A DNA stretch of 64,000 bases, taken from assembly GCF_037201805.1 (NCBI RefSeq), contig NZ_CP147404.1:892001-956000 (forward strand). The letters run 5' to 3'. Under the pieces are notes generated by a model. It had not been told where the DNA came from. It made no database searches and worked only from the letters and a program-made list of their open reading frames with translations. The stretch comes from Bacillus sp. FJAT-52991 (lineage in GTDB: Bacteria > Bacillota > Bacilli > Bacillales > Domibacillaceae). This document shows positions 8,082-16,647 of this stretch, one piece after another (within the stretch, counting starts at the first letter, position 1; each line of letters opens with the position of its first letter). The position numbers and the translations under genes were made by a program.

Positions 8082-8218
8082 TACGGAGTATGGGCTTTTT
8101 ACGGAGTTGATCTTTACTTTTACTGAATCAGATCCTCTTTTTACTGAAACACACCAATGATTTACTGACTCGTGCTGGATTTTTACTGAATCAAGCTTCA
8201 CTTTTGCTGAAACATAAC
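8082..8218 (+). repeat. Degenerate 21-bp phased array, FTE-type
   Basis: The core TACTGAATC or a variant recurs at 8100, 8121, 8142, 8163, 8184 and 8205, exactly 21 bp apart, with a further copy at 8082. Read in the phase TTT-ACT-GAA, most units give Phe-Thr-Glu/Asp-Ser/Thr, with synonymous changes (ACT/ACG, GAA/GAG, TCA/TCG). In-frame stops interrupt it, and there is no start or ribosome binding site. It occupies the otherwise gene-free stretch between yhaR and the acetyltransferase gene. Confidence 0.85.
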
Positions 8219-8227
8219 AGAAAAGGA

Positions 8228-8272
8228 GCTGTCACAGAAGGCAGTTTTCACTGATTTTCTGGACAGCCCGAT
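8228..8272 (-). terminator. Probable terminator of the GNAT gene
   Basis: Imperfect hairpin with GCTGTC/GACAGC at its base and an AGAA/TTCT extension, located just beyond the stop of the minus-strand acetyltransferase gene; a modest TCCTTTTC tract follows on that strand. Confidence 0.55.
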
Positions 8273-8303
8273 GCTTTTCTTTAGATCAGAAGGGCACTTC
8301 CGA

Positions 8304-8777
8304 TTAATCTAGCTGTTTCACAAATAATACTCTGTCTTGGTTGGGTCCATCGTAGTCAGTATTGACTGAAACACCATCTACTTTTTTGTCCCCTTCTTCA
8401 ATTTCAAATCCCATCTTAGTGTGATAGCTAATCGACGTTTTGTTAACAGGTGATGTTACACAGCGGACAACATGACGCCCGTTTTGCTTAACCACTTGAA
8501 AAAATTCAGTGTATAAGCGTTTTCCAATATTATGTTTTCTGTAATTGGGATGAACTCCAACAAAGTGAATATATGCTTCATTAGCATGACTTTGAGAGAA
8601 GAATCCTATAAGAAAGCCTACAATTTCTCCTTCTTTTTCAGCAATGAAACTTGTATTTTTAAAATGATCAAAGAACAGTTTGGGCAGCATATCAGACATG
8701 TTTCTGCCGCCCCACCATTCGTTGATTAGTGGGGCAAGGACTTTGTAATCTTCTCCTTTTACTGAACGAATTTTCAT
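8304..8777 (-). CDS. GNAT-family N-acetyltransferase
   Basis: A 157-residue Gcn5-related acetyltransferase. The acetyl-CoA binding motif is seen in HFVGVHPNYRKHNIGKRLY (Q/RxxGxG/A variant RKHNIG), preceded by the beta-4 strand GEIVGFLIGFF. The C-terminus (YHTKMGFEIEEGDKKVDG) is also typical. The substrate cannot be told. ATG 8777 is chosen because AAGGAG lies six bases upstream; frame extension further upstream runs into the tandem repeat and is not believable. The repeat therefore occupies its promoter region. Confidence 0.87.
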   Translation of the reverse strand: MKIRSVKGEDYKVLAPLINEWWGGRNMSDMLPKLFFDHFKNTSFIAEKEGEIVGFLIGFFSQSHANEAYIHFVGVHPNYRKHNIGKRLYTEFFQVVKQNGRHVVRCVTSPVNKTSISYHTKMGFEIEEGDKKVDGVSVNTDYDGPNQDRVLFVKQLD

Positions 8778-8796
8778 TGAAGTCTCCTTAAAAATT

Positions 8797-9316
8797 TGTC
8801 GCTGACCAGCACCTTCCGCTTTAGTCATCATCCAGCTCCACCTCCTTGGGGCTCGAGTCAGATGTCAGCCCGACTTCATGGCTGAAGAGCGCCATTTTGT
8901 CGGTCCGTCATCTGCTTGTCGCCCCAGAACAGTCGGCTCCGCTTTAGTCATCATCCAGCTCCACCTCCTTGGGGCTCGAGTCAGATGTCAGCCCGACTTC
9001 ATGGCTGAAGAGCGCCATTTTGTCGGTCCGTCATCTGCTTGTCGCCCCAGAACAGTCGGCTCCGCTTTAGTCATCATCCAGCTCCACCTCCTTGGGGCTC
9101 GAGTCAGATGTCAGCCCGACTTCATGGCTGAAGAGCGCCATTTTGTCGGTCCGTCATCTGCTTGTCGCCCCAGAACAGTCGGCTCCGCTTTAGTCATCAT
9201 CCAGCTCCGCCTCCTAGACACTCGAGTCAAATAACCTGCCGCTTACAAGGCTTGTCGCCTTTTCAGCGACAGAACATTTGCTTGTCGTGTCTAAACAGTC
9301 GGTTCCGCTTTAGTCA
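8797..9316. repeat. 123-bp tandem repeat array plus one diverged module
   Basis: TTAGTCATCATCCAGCTCC recurs at 8821, 8944, 9067 and 9190, exactly 123 bp apart; three units are nearly identical and the fourth (about 9190-9310) is a different module almost identical to one at 21994-22100. In the first type TGGGGC pairs with GCCCCA; in the fourth TAGACAC pairs with GTGTCTA. Because 123 is a multiple of three the array keeps a long frame open, but it has no ribosome binding site. It fills the whole interval between the GNAT and yhzD genes. Confidence 0.92.
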
Positions 9317-9502
9317 TCACACATGAAATAATACTAGTTTTCCCAGGGGTGAGGTGCAGCGGTGGGTGTGTTCTTCGTAGGCATGGCGATGAAGGAGTTT
9401 TTGCCCGATCGTTTTTGCTTCCTCATTGTTTTTTGCTTCAAAGGCTTCGTCTAATAATTTTTCTCCGTTTTTTTCGAAGACTGTTAGTTTATAAGTTTGC
9501 AT
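9317..9502 (-). CDS. yhzD: YhzD-like small protein
   Basis: A 61-residue soluble protein matching my recollection of the YhzD family: MQTYKLTVFEKNGEKLLDE at the start and THRCTSPLGKLVLFHV at the end, predicted as beta-alpha-beta with one cysteine. Function unknown. AAGGGGG is placed correctly upstream of ATG 9502. It lies divergent from yhaQ. The stop codon borders the tandem repeat array, so no separate terminator can be seen. Confidence 0.8.
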   Translation of the reverse strand: MQTYKLTVFEKNGEKLLDEAFEAKNNEEAKTIGQKLLHRHAYEEHTHRCTSPLGKLVLFHV

Positions 9503-9620
9503 AGGATTTCCCCCTTATCATTGTATATGTTTATTTTACATGAATTTAGAAAATTTTAAAAATAATCTTTACGGAACTTTTTGGCATTTGATTCGTACAA
9601 ATGATAGAGGTGATAAATCA

Positions 9621-10517
9621 ATGTTAGTATTGGACCATGTAACAAAAAAATTTGGAGAGTTCACGGCGGTCAATCAACTGTCGTTAAACATTCCAGAGAA
9701 AGATATGTTTGGTTTTTTAGGAGCGAATGGGGCAGGGAAGACAACGACTTTTCGTATGATTTTAGGGTTGATGAAGCAAACGGATGGTCGTATTACTTGG
9801 ATGAATGAAGCAATTAATTACGATACGAGTGCTCATATTGGGTATTTACCTGAAGAAAGAGGACTGTATCCGAAAATGAAAGTGAAGGAACAAATTGTCT
9901 ATTTAGCACGATTGCGTGGAATGGATAAAAGACGAGCTGCGAGTGAAACGGATCATTGGCTTGAAAGGTTCAATGTGCCAGATTATGCGAATAAAAAAGT
10001 AGAAGAGCTATCAAAGGGAAATCAGCAAAAAATACAGTTTATTGCGTCGGTTGTTCATCAGCCACAGCTATTAATTCTCGATGAGCCATTCAGTGGGCTG
10101 GACCCGATCAATGTTGAATTGCTTAAGCAAGCAGTGATTGAATTAAAGGAGAGCGGGACGACAATTGTTTTTTCTAGTCATCGGATGGAACATGTCGAGG
10201 AGCTATGTGAGCATTTATGTATTATGCATCATGGCCGTCCTGTTGTGCATGGAAACTTAAGTGACATTAAACGTTCATTTGGCAAGAAGAATGTGAAGGT
10301 ACATGCTGATTTTGATGTGAGCTTTTTAGCGAATGCCCCAGGTGTGTTGAAATCGAAGAAGACAGCTGAAGGGATTATTTTGCAAATTGCAGAGGAAGAG
10401 ATATCACAGAGAATTTTTTCTGAGCTACAAGGGAAAGGTTTCGTGCAGAAATTTGAATTAGAAGAGCCTTCTTTAAATGATATCTTTATTGAAAAGGTAG
10501 GTGCTTCATATGAATAG
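9621..10517 (+). CDS. yhaQ: ABC transporter ATPase YhaQ (NatA-like)
   Basis: A 298-residue ABC ATPase pairing with YhaP. Walker A is GANGAGKT (about 34-41), the signature is LSKGNQQKIQ, Walker B is LLILDEPFSGLDP, and the switch histidine is in SSHRM. The C-terminal extension resembles NatA-type exporters (Na+ or drug efflux), but the substrate is not established. The start at ATG 9621 has AGAGGTGA upstream; earlier in-frame codons lack one. The stop overlaps the start of yhaP by eight bases, indicating translational coupling. Confidence 0.92.
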   Translation: MLVLDHVTKKFGEFTAVNQLSLNIPEKDMFGFLGANGAGKTTTFRMILGLMKQTDGRITWMNEAINYDTSAHIGYLPEERGLYPKMKVKEQIVYLARLRGMDKRRAASETDHWLERFNVPDYANKKVEELSKGNQQKIQFIASVVHQPQLLILDEPFSGLDPINVELLKQAVIELKESGTTIVFSSHRMEHVEELCEHLCIMHHGRPVVHGNLSDIKRSFGKKNVKVHADFDVSFLANAPGVLKSKKTAEGIILQIAEEEISQRIFSELQGKGFVQKFELEEPSLNDIFIEKVGASYE

Positions 10518-11757
10518 TTTCTGGTTAATGCTGTCGCAATCATATCTTAATAAATTTAAGACGAAATCTTTTATACTGACCACACTGATTGTCGCGATCA
10601 TCATTATGGTTGGAGCCAACTTTGAAAAAATAGTTGATATGTTTGAGGGAGAAGATGAACAGACAAAGATTGCGGTTATTGATGAAAGAGGAACACTTTT
10701 TCAACCGCTGAAGCAACAGCTGACTGCTCAAAATAGTGATATCCAATTAATCGAAGCGACCAAACAAACGGAGGCCCAATTAACAAAGGATGTAGAACAA
10801 GAAAAATATGAAGGATATATTTTGTTAAAGAGGGATGCACAAGGCTTACCAACCGCTACATATAAAGCATTAAGTGTGGCAAATAGTGAGCTAGTTAATG
10901 AGATTAGTCAAGCTTTGCAAATGATTAAAGGTCAAGAGATGGCGAATAAGTTAAAGCTATCGAAAGAGGAAATGGCTCTTTGGAACGCTCCTGTAGATGT
11001 GGAAAAAGTAGCTTTAGCTAAAGAAGCGAAATCAGAGGAAGAGATGATGCAAGCTCAAGCACTTGTGTATATTTTATTGTTCTTTATTTATCTATCGGTG
11101 ATTATTTACGCAAATATGATTGCTTCTGAAGTAGCGATTGAAAAGTCTTCAAGAGTAATGGAGATTTTGATTTCGAGCGTGTCCCCAGTGAAGCAAATGT
11201 TTGCCAAAATCATTGGCATCGGCTTGCTTGGGTTGACACAAATGGTTATTTGGCTCGGAGTCGCTTATTATGCCTTTTCAAGCCAATCAGAAGATTCTGT
11301 TGCCAGTGTATTAGGGCTAACATCTGTCTCCGCTTCGCTGTTGATATATGCGATTGTCTTTTTCATTCTTGGTTATTTTTTATATGCAACGATTGCGGCT
11401 TTACTAGGCTCGCTCGTTAGCCGATTAGAAGACGTTCAGCAAATGATGATGCCATTGACATTCTCAGTGATGATTGCCTTCTTTATGTCGATGTATGGCC
11501 TTGGAAATCCTGAATCTCCGGTCATTACCATTAGCTCGTTTATTCCTTTTTTCACGCCGATGATTATGTTTGTACGTGTAGGTATGTTAAATATCCCTAT
11601 GTGGGAGGTCGCTACAGGGATCGGTATTTTACTCGTCTCTATTCTCATATTAGGTGTGATTGGGGCAAGAATTTATCGCGGCGGCGTGTTGATATATGGC
11701 AAATCAAGTTCATTGAAAGATTTGAAAAAAGCGATTCAATTATCGAAACATCAATAA
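10510..11757 (+). CDS. yhaP: ABC transporter permease YhaP (NatB-like)
   Basis: A 415-residue ABC-2 type permease. One membrane helix near the N-terminus (FILTTLIVAIIIMVGANF) is followed by a large extracytoplasmic domain (about 45-190) and five or more helices in the C-terminal half, the layout of NatB-like exporters. The conserved segment EVAIEKSSRVMEILISSVSP precedes the second half. It overlaps yhaQ by eight bases and ends in its own terminator, so the two genes form a complete exporter. Substrate not determinable from sequence. Confidence 0.9.
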   Translation: MNSFWLMLSQSYLNKFKTKSFILTTLIVAIIIMVGANFEKIVDMFEGEDEQTKIAVIDERGTLFQPLKQQLTAQNSDIQLIEATKQTEAQLTKDVEQEKYEGYILLKRDAQGLPTATYKALSVANSELVNEISQALQMIKGQEMANKLKLSKEEMALWNAPVDVEKVALAKEAKSEEEMMQAQALVYILLFFIYLSVIIYANMIASEVAIEKSSRVMEILISSVSPVKQMFAKIIGIGLLGLTQMVIWLGVAYYAFSSQSEDSVASVLGLTSVSASLLIYAIVFFILGYFLYATIAALLGSLVSRLEDVQQMMMPLTFSVMIAFFMSMYGLGNPESPVITISSFIPFFTPMIMFVRVGMLNIPMWEVATGIGILLVSILILGVIGARIYRGGVLIYGKSSSLKDLKKAIQLSKHQ

Positions 11758-11763
11758 TCATGT

Positions 11764-11811
11764 TAGAAAAGAGAAGGGGCTAATGTAAAAGGGCCTCTTT
11801 TCTGCTTTTTT
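11764..11811 (+). terminator. Terminator after yhaQP
   Basis: Stem AGAAAAGAG(G)/(C)CTCTTTTCT with a long loop, followed by GCTTTTTTCT. Confidence 0.8.
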
Positions 11812-11887
11812 CTATAATAACTACTCGCACGCACCGTAATAATTCGTTAAAATAACAATACTGCTACCAGTAAGAGGGGAATGTATT

Positions 11888-13087
11888 ATGGAAAAAAAGA
11901 AAAAAGGTCCATTATTATTACTCAGCTTTAATTTATTTATCATTATGGTTGGGATTGGTCTTGTCATTCCAATTTTGCCGTTTTATGTGGAAGAGTTTGG
12001 AGCGGGAGCAAGGACACTTGGGGCATTGATTGCGGTGTATTCTTTTATGCAATTTTTGTTCGCGCCAGTATGGGGAAAGCTGTCCGATAAGATTGGGCGT
12101 AAACCGTTAATTACAGCTGGTTTGCTTGGGTTTGCGGCGGCTGAATTTCTGTTCGCCTTTGCTACCGACATATGGATGTTGTTCACTGCCCGAATGTTAG
12201 CCGGAATATTTGGTTCAGCATTAATGCCAACAGCGATGGCTTATGTCTCCGATGTAACAACGTCTCAAGAGCGCGGAAAAGGCATGGGGATTTTAGGGGC
12301 ATCTATGGGACTTGGGATTGTCATTGGTCCTGGTATTGGCGGCTGGCTCGCTGAATATGATTTATCATATCCATTTATTTTTGCGGGGATCGCGGCAATT
12401 GTTGCGGCGATTGTGTCGGTGTTAGTTCTACCAGAGTCGTATTCCAAGGAACAACGGGAGAAAGATGCACAGCGAAAAGCAAATGAACCGTCCGTTAATC
12501 AATGGGAACAATTCAAACAGACGATGTTAAGCCCCGCTGGATTTCTGCTATTTCTTGTGTTCTTATTAAGCTTTGGTCTAGCTAATTTCCAATCAATATT
12601 CGGTTATTATTCCTGGGAGCGTTACAACTACGGACCGAAAGATGTAGGTCTTATTATGCTCATTATTGGCTTGATTGGTACGTTCGTTCAAGGGTATGGG
12701 GTTGGAAAAATAACGAAAAGATTTGGTGACCGCAACACGGTGCTTGGCTCATTACTACTGAGTGCAGTTGGTTTTGTTATTATGACGCTTGCCACGAATT
12801 TTGTGGGTGTAATAGTAACAACAGGCTTGTTTTTTATTGGAAATTCGCTACTGCGTCCATCGGTTAACTCCTTACTTTCTAAATATGCCGGATCGAAACA
12901 AGGCTATATTATGGGATTGAATAATTCATTTTTAAGCCTTGGCAATGTTGCTGGCCCGCTTGTTGCCGGCATGTTATTTGAGTGGAATATCTATTTTCCT
13001 TATTTATTTGGCGGAGCGGTGATGTTAGTTGGATTTTTATTCACATATCGTTTTGCTATGAAACACAAAGTACAAGAAGCAAGATAA
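11888..13087 (+). CDS. MFS drug-efflux-type transporter (DHA1, Bmr/NorA-like)
   Basis: A 399-residue major facilitator with about 12 predicted helices. Motif A appears as GKLSDKIGRKP between helices 2 and 3, and the antiporter motif C as GASMGLGIVIGPGIGG in helix 5, both typical of proton-coupled drug antiporters of the 12-helix DHA1 group. It resembles Bmr/Blt/NorA-type pumps, though the true substrate is unknown. It sits where yhaON lie in B. subtilis, immediately upstream of yhaM (48 bp), so it may share a transcript with it. The ribosome binding site AAGAGGGGA is correctly spaced. Confidence 0.88.
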   Translation: MEKKKKGPLLLLSFNLFIIMVGIGLVIPILPFYVEEFGAGARTLGALIAVYSFMQFLFAPVWGKLSDKIGRKPLITAGLLGFAAAEFLFAFATDIWMLFTARMLAGIFGSALMPTAMAYVSDVTTSQERGKGMGILGASMGLGIVIGPGIGGWLAEYDLSYPFIFAGIAAIVAAIVSVLVLPESYSKEQREKDAQRKANEPSVNQWEQFKQTMLSPAGFLLFLVFLLSFGLANFQSIFGYYSWERYNYGPKDVGLIMLIIGLIGTFVQGYGVGKITKRFGDRNTVLGSLLLSAVGFVIMTLATNFVGVIVTTGLFFIGNSLLRPSVNSLLSKYAGSKQGYIMGLNNSFLSLGNVAGPLVAGMLFEWNIYFPYLFGGAVMLVGFLFTYRFAMKHKVQEAR

Positions 13088-13135
13088 TGTTTTATGTTAT
13101 CATTTAATTATTGAGTTGAAGGAGGGAAAGCAAGT

Positions 13136-14080
13136 ATGTCTCAAGGTATTACACATTATGAAGCAGGACAAAGTGTCGATTGCTATTTGTTAATTAAGTC
13201 TTCTACGAGAAGCATTGCAGTAAACGGCAATCCTTATTTAACGCTAATCTTACAAGATAAGAGCGGAGAAATTGAAGCGAAACTTTGGGATGCAAAAGAA
13301 GAGACGGAAAAGCAATATCAGCCCCAGACGATTGTTAAAGTAACGGGCGAAATTCAAAATTATCGTGGAAGAATGCAATTGAAAATTCGACAAATCCGCC
13401 CGGCAAACCCACAAGATGGCGTGCAGGTTAGTGAATTTATTGAAACGGCTCCGATGACGCAAGAGGAGATGACGGATATCATCACTCAGTTTATCTTTGA
13501 AATGAAGAATCCACATATTCAGCGAATTACACGCTTTTTATTGAAAAAACATCACACTGAATTTCTTGAGTATCCAGCCGCTACAAAAAATCATCATGAA
13601 TTTGTATCCGGTCTTGCTTTTCATGTCGTTTCTATGTTAAAGCTAGCGAAGTCGATCGCTGATTTGTATCCATCACTTGATCGTGATTTATTATATGCGG
13701 GCGTGATTTTGCATGACTTAGGGAAAGTAATGGAGCTTTCTGGTCCTGTATCTACCACCTATACAGTGGAAGGGAATTTACTTGGACATATTACGATTAT
13801 GGTCAATGAAATTGGTAAGGCCGCAGAGGAGCTTGGCATTGATGGGGAAGAGGCGATGATCTTAAAGCATATCGTCCTATCTCATCACGGCAAAGCGGAA
13901 TGGGGAAGCCCGAAACCGCCAATGGTGAAGGAAGCCGAAATTCTTCATTATATTGATAATTTAGATGCGAAAATGAATATGCTTGATCGCGTACTAGAGC
14001 GGACGAAACCAGGGGAGTTTTCTGAGCGAGTGTTTGCTTTAGATAATCGTTCCTTCTATAAACCGAATTTTTCTTCTTAA
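13136..14080 (+). CDS. yhaM: 3'-5' exoribonuclease YhaM
   Basis: A 314-residue protein with an N-terminal OB-fold nucleic-acid-binding domain (about 10-95; [20 protein letters not shown]) and a metal-dependent HD domain (about 160-290) with the motif LHDLGK (His193-Asp194) and a second histidine cluster [10 protein letters not shown]. This is the architecture and length of YhaM, a 3'-5' exoribonuclease that also acts on single-stranded DNA. GGAGGGAAAG precedes the ATG. It is followed by a perfect terminator. Confidence 0.95.
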   Translation: MSQGITHYEAGQSVDCYLLIKSSTRSIAVNGNPYLTLILQDKSGEIEAKLWDAKEETEKQYQPQTIVKVTGEIQNYRGRMQLKIRQIRPANPQDGVQVSEFIETAPMTQEEMTDIITQFIFEMKNPHIQRITRFLLKKHHTEFLEYPAATKNHHEFVSGLAFHVVSMLKLAKSIADLYPSLDRDLLYAGVILHDLGKVMELSGPVSTTYTVEGNLLGHITIMVNEIGKAAEELGIDGEEAMILKHIVLSHHGKAEWGSPKPPMVKEAEILHYIDNLDAKMNMLDRVLERTKPGEFSERVFALDNRSFYKPNFSS

Positions 14081-14082
14081 CA

Positions 14083-14111
14083 TGTCCTTAACGGGACATG
14101 TTTTTTTGTTT
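14083..14111 (+). terminator. Terminator after yhaM
   Basis: ACATGTCC/GGGACATGT stem with a TTAAC loop, then seven T residues. Confidence 0.9.
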
Positions 14112-14160
14112 TTAGAATATATATAGTAACGAATGCGAGTTCAAGAAAGGGGAGAAGGTC

Positions 14161-14334
14161 ATGACATTTCCATTATGGATGTATGTCGTAGTAGCAGGGA
14201 TTTTTTTCAGCGCATTTATGACAGTGAAGACATCAAAGGCTGAAAGAAAGGCTGAGATGGATTATATTGAACAGGAAGGGCAAGTGTATATTCAGCGGAT
14301 GGAGAAGGAACGAGATCTGAAAATTAAAAGTTAA
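14161..14334 (+). CDS. yhaL: Sporulation protein YhaL
   Basis: A 57-residue protein with one N-terminal membrane helix (PLWMYVVVAGIFFSAFM) and a charged cytoplasmic tail containing EQEGQVYIQRMEKER. This is the layout of the YhaL sporulation protein family, and the position between yhaM and prsA is the same as in B. subtilis. GGGGAGAAGGTC lies directly upstream of the ATG. It converges on prsA with a shared terminator. The detailed role in sporulation is unknown. Confidence 0.88.
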   Translation: MTFPLWMYVVVAGIFFSAFMTVKTSKAERKAEMDYIEQEGQVYIQRMEKERDLKIKS

Positions 14335-14343
14335 ATAAAAAAG

Positions 14344-14372
14344 AGATGGTCCATGTGACCATCTCTTTTTTT
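14344..14372. terminator. Bidirectional terminator between yhaL and prsA
   Basis: Ten-base-pair perfect stem AGAGATGGTC/GACCATCTCT flanked by A and T runs on both sides, so it can serve both convergent genes. Confidence 0.92.
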
Positions 14373-14377
14373 GTAGA

Positions 14378-15286
14378 TTATTTTTCTTCTTTTGTCTCTT
14401 CTTTCGGTGCACCTTCTGCAGGAGCCGATTCACTTTCGAAAGCACCTTTTAGGTCAGCATCTTCCACTTTGACCTCTGATGCTTTTAATTCTTTTTCTAA
14501 TTTCTTCTGAAGCTTAGCAGGGTCTATTTTAGAAGCTTTTAATTCATCCGTTAATTCTGCCTTCATATCTTTCAAAGGTTTTTTCTCTTTTTTGTCAGTT
14601 ACTTTAATGATATGGTAACCGAATTGTGATTTCACTGGCTCACTAACTTGTCCTACCTTTAAAGAAGACATCGCTTCAACAAATTCAGGAACTAATTGTT
14701 CGCGACCTTTATTATCGATCCAGCCTAAACTTCCGCCGTTTGCAGCAGAGCCTGGATCAGCAGAATGTTCTTCTGCCAATTCTTCGAACTTTGCACCTTT
14801 ATCAAGTTGCGCCTTAAGATCTTTTGCTGTCTTTTCATCTTCTACTAAAATATGGCTAACCTCGATTGGTGCTTCCCATTTGTCGTAGTACTCTTTTAGT
14901 TCTTTGTCAGAAATTTTAATATCTGCAGTTGCTGCTTTTTCACGTAGCAACTGTGACTTGACTAGCTCTTTGAAGCCTTTTTCATCTATAGCGAATTGAG
15001 CTAGGAACATCTCATATTGGTCTCCTAATTGCTCTTTCGCTTTTTTAAATTCCTTATCTAGTTCTTCATCGGACACAGTATATTTTTCGGAGAGAATTTT
15101 ATCGTACACAAGATTTTGAAGAGTTTGTTCCATTTGCTGTTTGTTGTTGACTTTCATTGCCTCATAAAGATCTTCTTTTGTGACATCTCCTGCTTTTGTT
15201 GTGGCGACAACATCATCACCTGCGCTGCATCCCGCAAGGCCGATTGCACCTGCCACTAAAGAAATAGATAATAACCATTTTTTCAT
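14378..15286 (-). CDS. prsA: PrsA foldase lipoprotein (parvulin-type PPIase)
   Basis: A 302-residue lipoprotein that folds secreted proteins after translocation. The signal peptide ends in a lipobox LAGC with Cys20 as the lipidated residue. A SurA-N-like chaperone region (about 25-130) is followed by a parvulin prolyl isomerase domain (about 132-225) with EVSHILVEDEKTA, GGSLGWID and QFGYHIIKV. The acidic, glutamate-rich tail is low complexity. The start at ATG 15286 has a rather distant GGGAG (12 bases). An IS-like element lies 117 bp upstream and may affect its promoter region. Hpr, encoded nearby, controls proteases that attack secreted proteins. Confidence 0.95.
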   Translation of the reverse strand: MKKWLLSISLVAGAIGLAGCSAGDDVVATTKAGDVTKEDLYEAMKVNNKQQMEQTLQNLVYDKILSEKYTVSDEELDKEFKKAKEQLGDQYEMFLAQFAIDEKGFKELVKSQLLREKAATADIKISDKELKEYYDKWEAPIEVSHILVEDEKTAKDLKAQLDKGAKFEELAEEHSADPGSAANGGSLGWIDNKGREQLVPEFVEAMSSLKVGQVSEPVKSQFGYHIIKVTDKKEKKPLKDMKAELTDELKASKIDPAKLQKKLEKELKASEVKVEDADLKGAFESESAPAEGAPKEETKEEK

Positions 15287-15402
15287 TCTTATTAACAACT
15301 CCCTGATAAGTTAGCCGGCTTTTGGTTAAGCAGCGGCTTCTGCAATTTTATTCTAGGACATACTATAACACATTTTTATGAAGTAGCCAAAAATTTGAAC
15401 TG

Positions 15403-15620
15403 ATAAAGTGAAACTTCAATCAGTGGGGGGCTCCATCCCCTGCTGATTAAAGAAGAACAAAGGCTAAAATCGCAACGTCCTGTTGCAACGCCTTTGTAAC
15501 CTGCATCGTGCAGGCCCGAACGGATCGGGCGTTTACGGGCTGTTGATTCCCCACCTACATGCCTGCGCTTCTTCTGCCATGTTGAGGTGGGGATCTTACA
15601 GCCCGTTAATGCGGGATAAA
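15403..15620 (-). mobile_element. IS200/IS605-like element, copy B (longest)
   Basis: A 218-bp copy bounded by ATAAA at 15403 and 15616. It shares the outer parts of copies A and C but carries about 60 extra bases (about 15446-15510) with two further small hairpins (GCAACG...CGTTGC-like and CCTGCA/TGCAGG). It may be closest to the parent. No coding sequence inside. It accounts for most of the 368-bp gene-free gap upstream of prsA. Confidence 0.8.
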
Positions 15621-15654
15621 TAAAAACGAGCCGAAGTTAGAAACACGGCTCGCT

Positions 15655-15843
15655 TTATGTATAGAGTATTTCTACATAGGATGAAATCAATAAAATCGTA
15701 ATATAAATATTTATTGTACGGAAGATTTTTGGGTGCTTTTCTTCCGGAATCTCTTTTTGAGTACAAAGAATGCTCGTTAATCGATTAATGTTAAACAGGA
15801 TGAGTGCAGAAAATACCACAAATACAACCATAATGGTGATCAA
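15655..15843 (-). CDS. Small membrane protein, two predicted helices
   Basis: A 62-residue product with hydrophobic segments at about 2-25 and 42-60 separated by a charged loop (QKEIPEEKHPK). The TTG start at 15843 has AGAGGAGGG eight bases upstream, which is the main support for a real gene. I do not recognise the family. It lies between an IS-like element and the DUF3267 gene, all on the minus strand, upstream of prsA. A random hydrophobic frame remains possible. Confidence 0.5.
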   Translation of the reverse strand: MITIMVVFVVFSALILFNINRLTSILCTQKEIPEEKHPKIFRTINIYITILLISSYVEILYT

Positions 15844-15949
15844 ATTGTTTCCCTCCTCTTTTGACTATATGTAAATAACATATCAAAAAGTGCTCCAAAA
15901 AGATAGAAAAACAGTTAGGAAGAGAGTTATCCCCTCTCTTCACTATCAT

Positions 15950-16486
15950 CTATTGAGGAATTAAAATTTCATACCCTCGGTCATGCTCTTCAATGACGGC
16001 TGACTTCGGGGAGGTAACTAACGCTTTTAAATAAAGAAAATCCATGACACAAATTCCTGTATGATAAGCGGAAAGCATCGTGAAATAATGCAGATAATTC
16101 GGGAAGAGAATGCCGCTTAATAGCAAAATAGGGTTAATCATGAAAAAAGGCAGTACTAAACTGAGTATAAACCTTTTCTTTGGCACAGGTTTCTTGATCG
16201 TGATGAAAACAATCGGCAGACAGCCTAATTTTAAACTATATTTGAATGTCATATGCGGAAAATAACGTAAAATTGGTAACATATGAACAAATTTATGGAG
16301 TGGATAAACCGCTAGCAATCCAATCAAAAATAATTCGAAATATGAAGAATACAAGGTTTCAGAATACATGGATTGCATAAGCGCAAAACTGCAGCTAAAA
16401 AACAACATCATAAGGATGAACGAAAAAACCATGATTTTATTGAAACCGTACTTTTTTTCAAAATCAAATGCACGCCAACACTTCAT
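15950..16486 (-). CDS. DUF3267-like membrane protein with altered zinc motif
   Basis: A 178-residue membrane protein with about four helices, resembling DUF3267 putative zincin peptidases. In that family a HExxH motif is expected in the second helix; here the equivalent is HKFVH (residues 64-68), keeping both histidines but losing the glutamate that activates water. The second half, TIKKPVPKKRFILSLVLPFF, is also typical. The start at 16486 follows GGAGGGACGATTTCT. It lies just downstream of hpr on the same strand (161 bp), and its role is unknown. Confidence 0.7.
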   Translation of the reverse strand: MKCWRAFDFEKKYGFNKIMVFSFILMMLFFSCSFALMQSMYSETLYSSYFELFLIGLLAVYPLHKFVHMLPILRYFPHMTFKYSLKLGCLPIVFITIKKPVPKKRFILSLVLPFFMINPILLLSGILFPNYLHYFTMLSAYHTGICVMDFLYLKALVTSPKSAVIEEHDRGYEILIPQ

Positions 16487-16647
16487 AGAAATCGTCCCTC
16501 CAATTGGCGAAAAAGTGATATGATTGTTTAATTTACGATGATTGAAGAGAAAAAGCAACATCTATTTTGATAAACAATAGGATGAAGAATATGTGAAGGA
16601 ATGAACAAAAAGGTGCAGAATGGAGCACGGAAGAGGTTCTTCCGTAC

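Noticed and set aside
8878-9234. 118-residue open frame made of three 41-residue repeats
   Set aside because: It is created by the 123-bp tandem repeat, has no ribosome binding site and matches no protein I know; reported as a repeat, with the open frame noted as a question.
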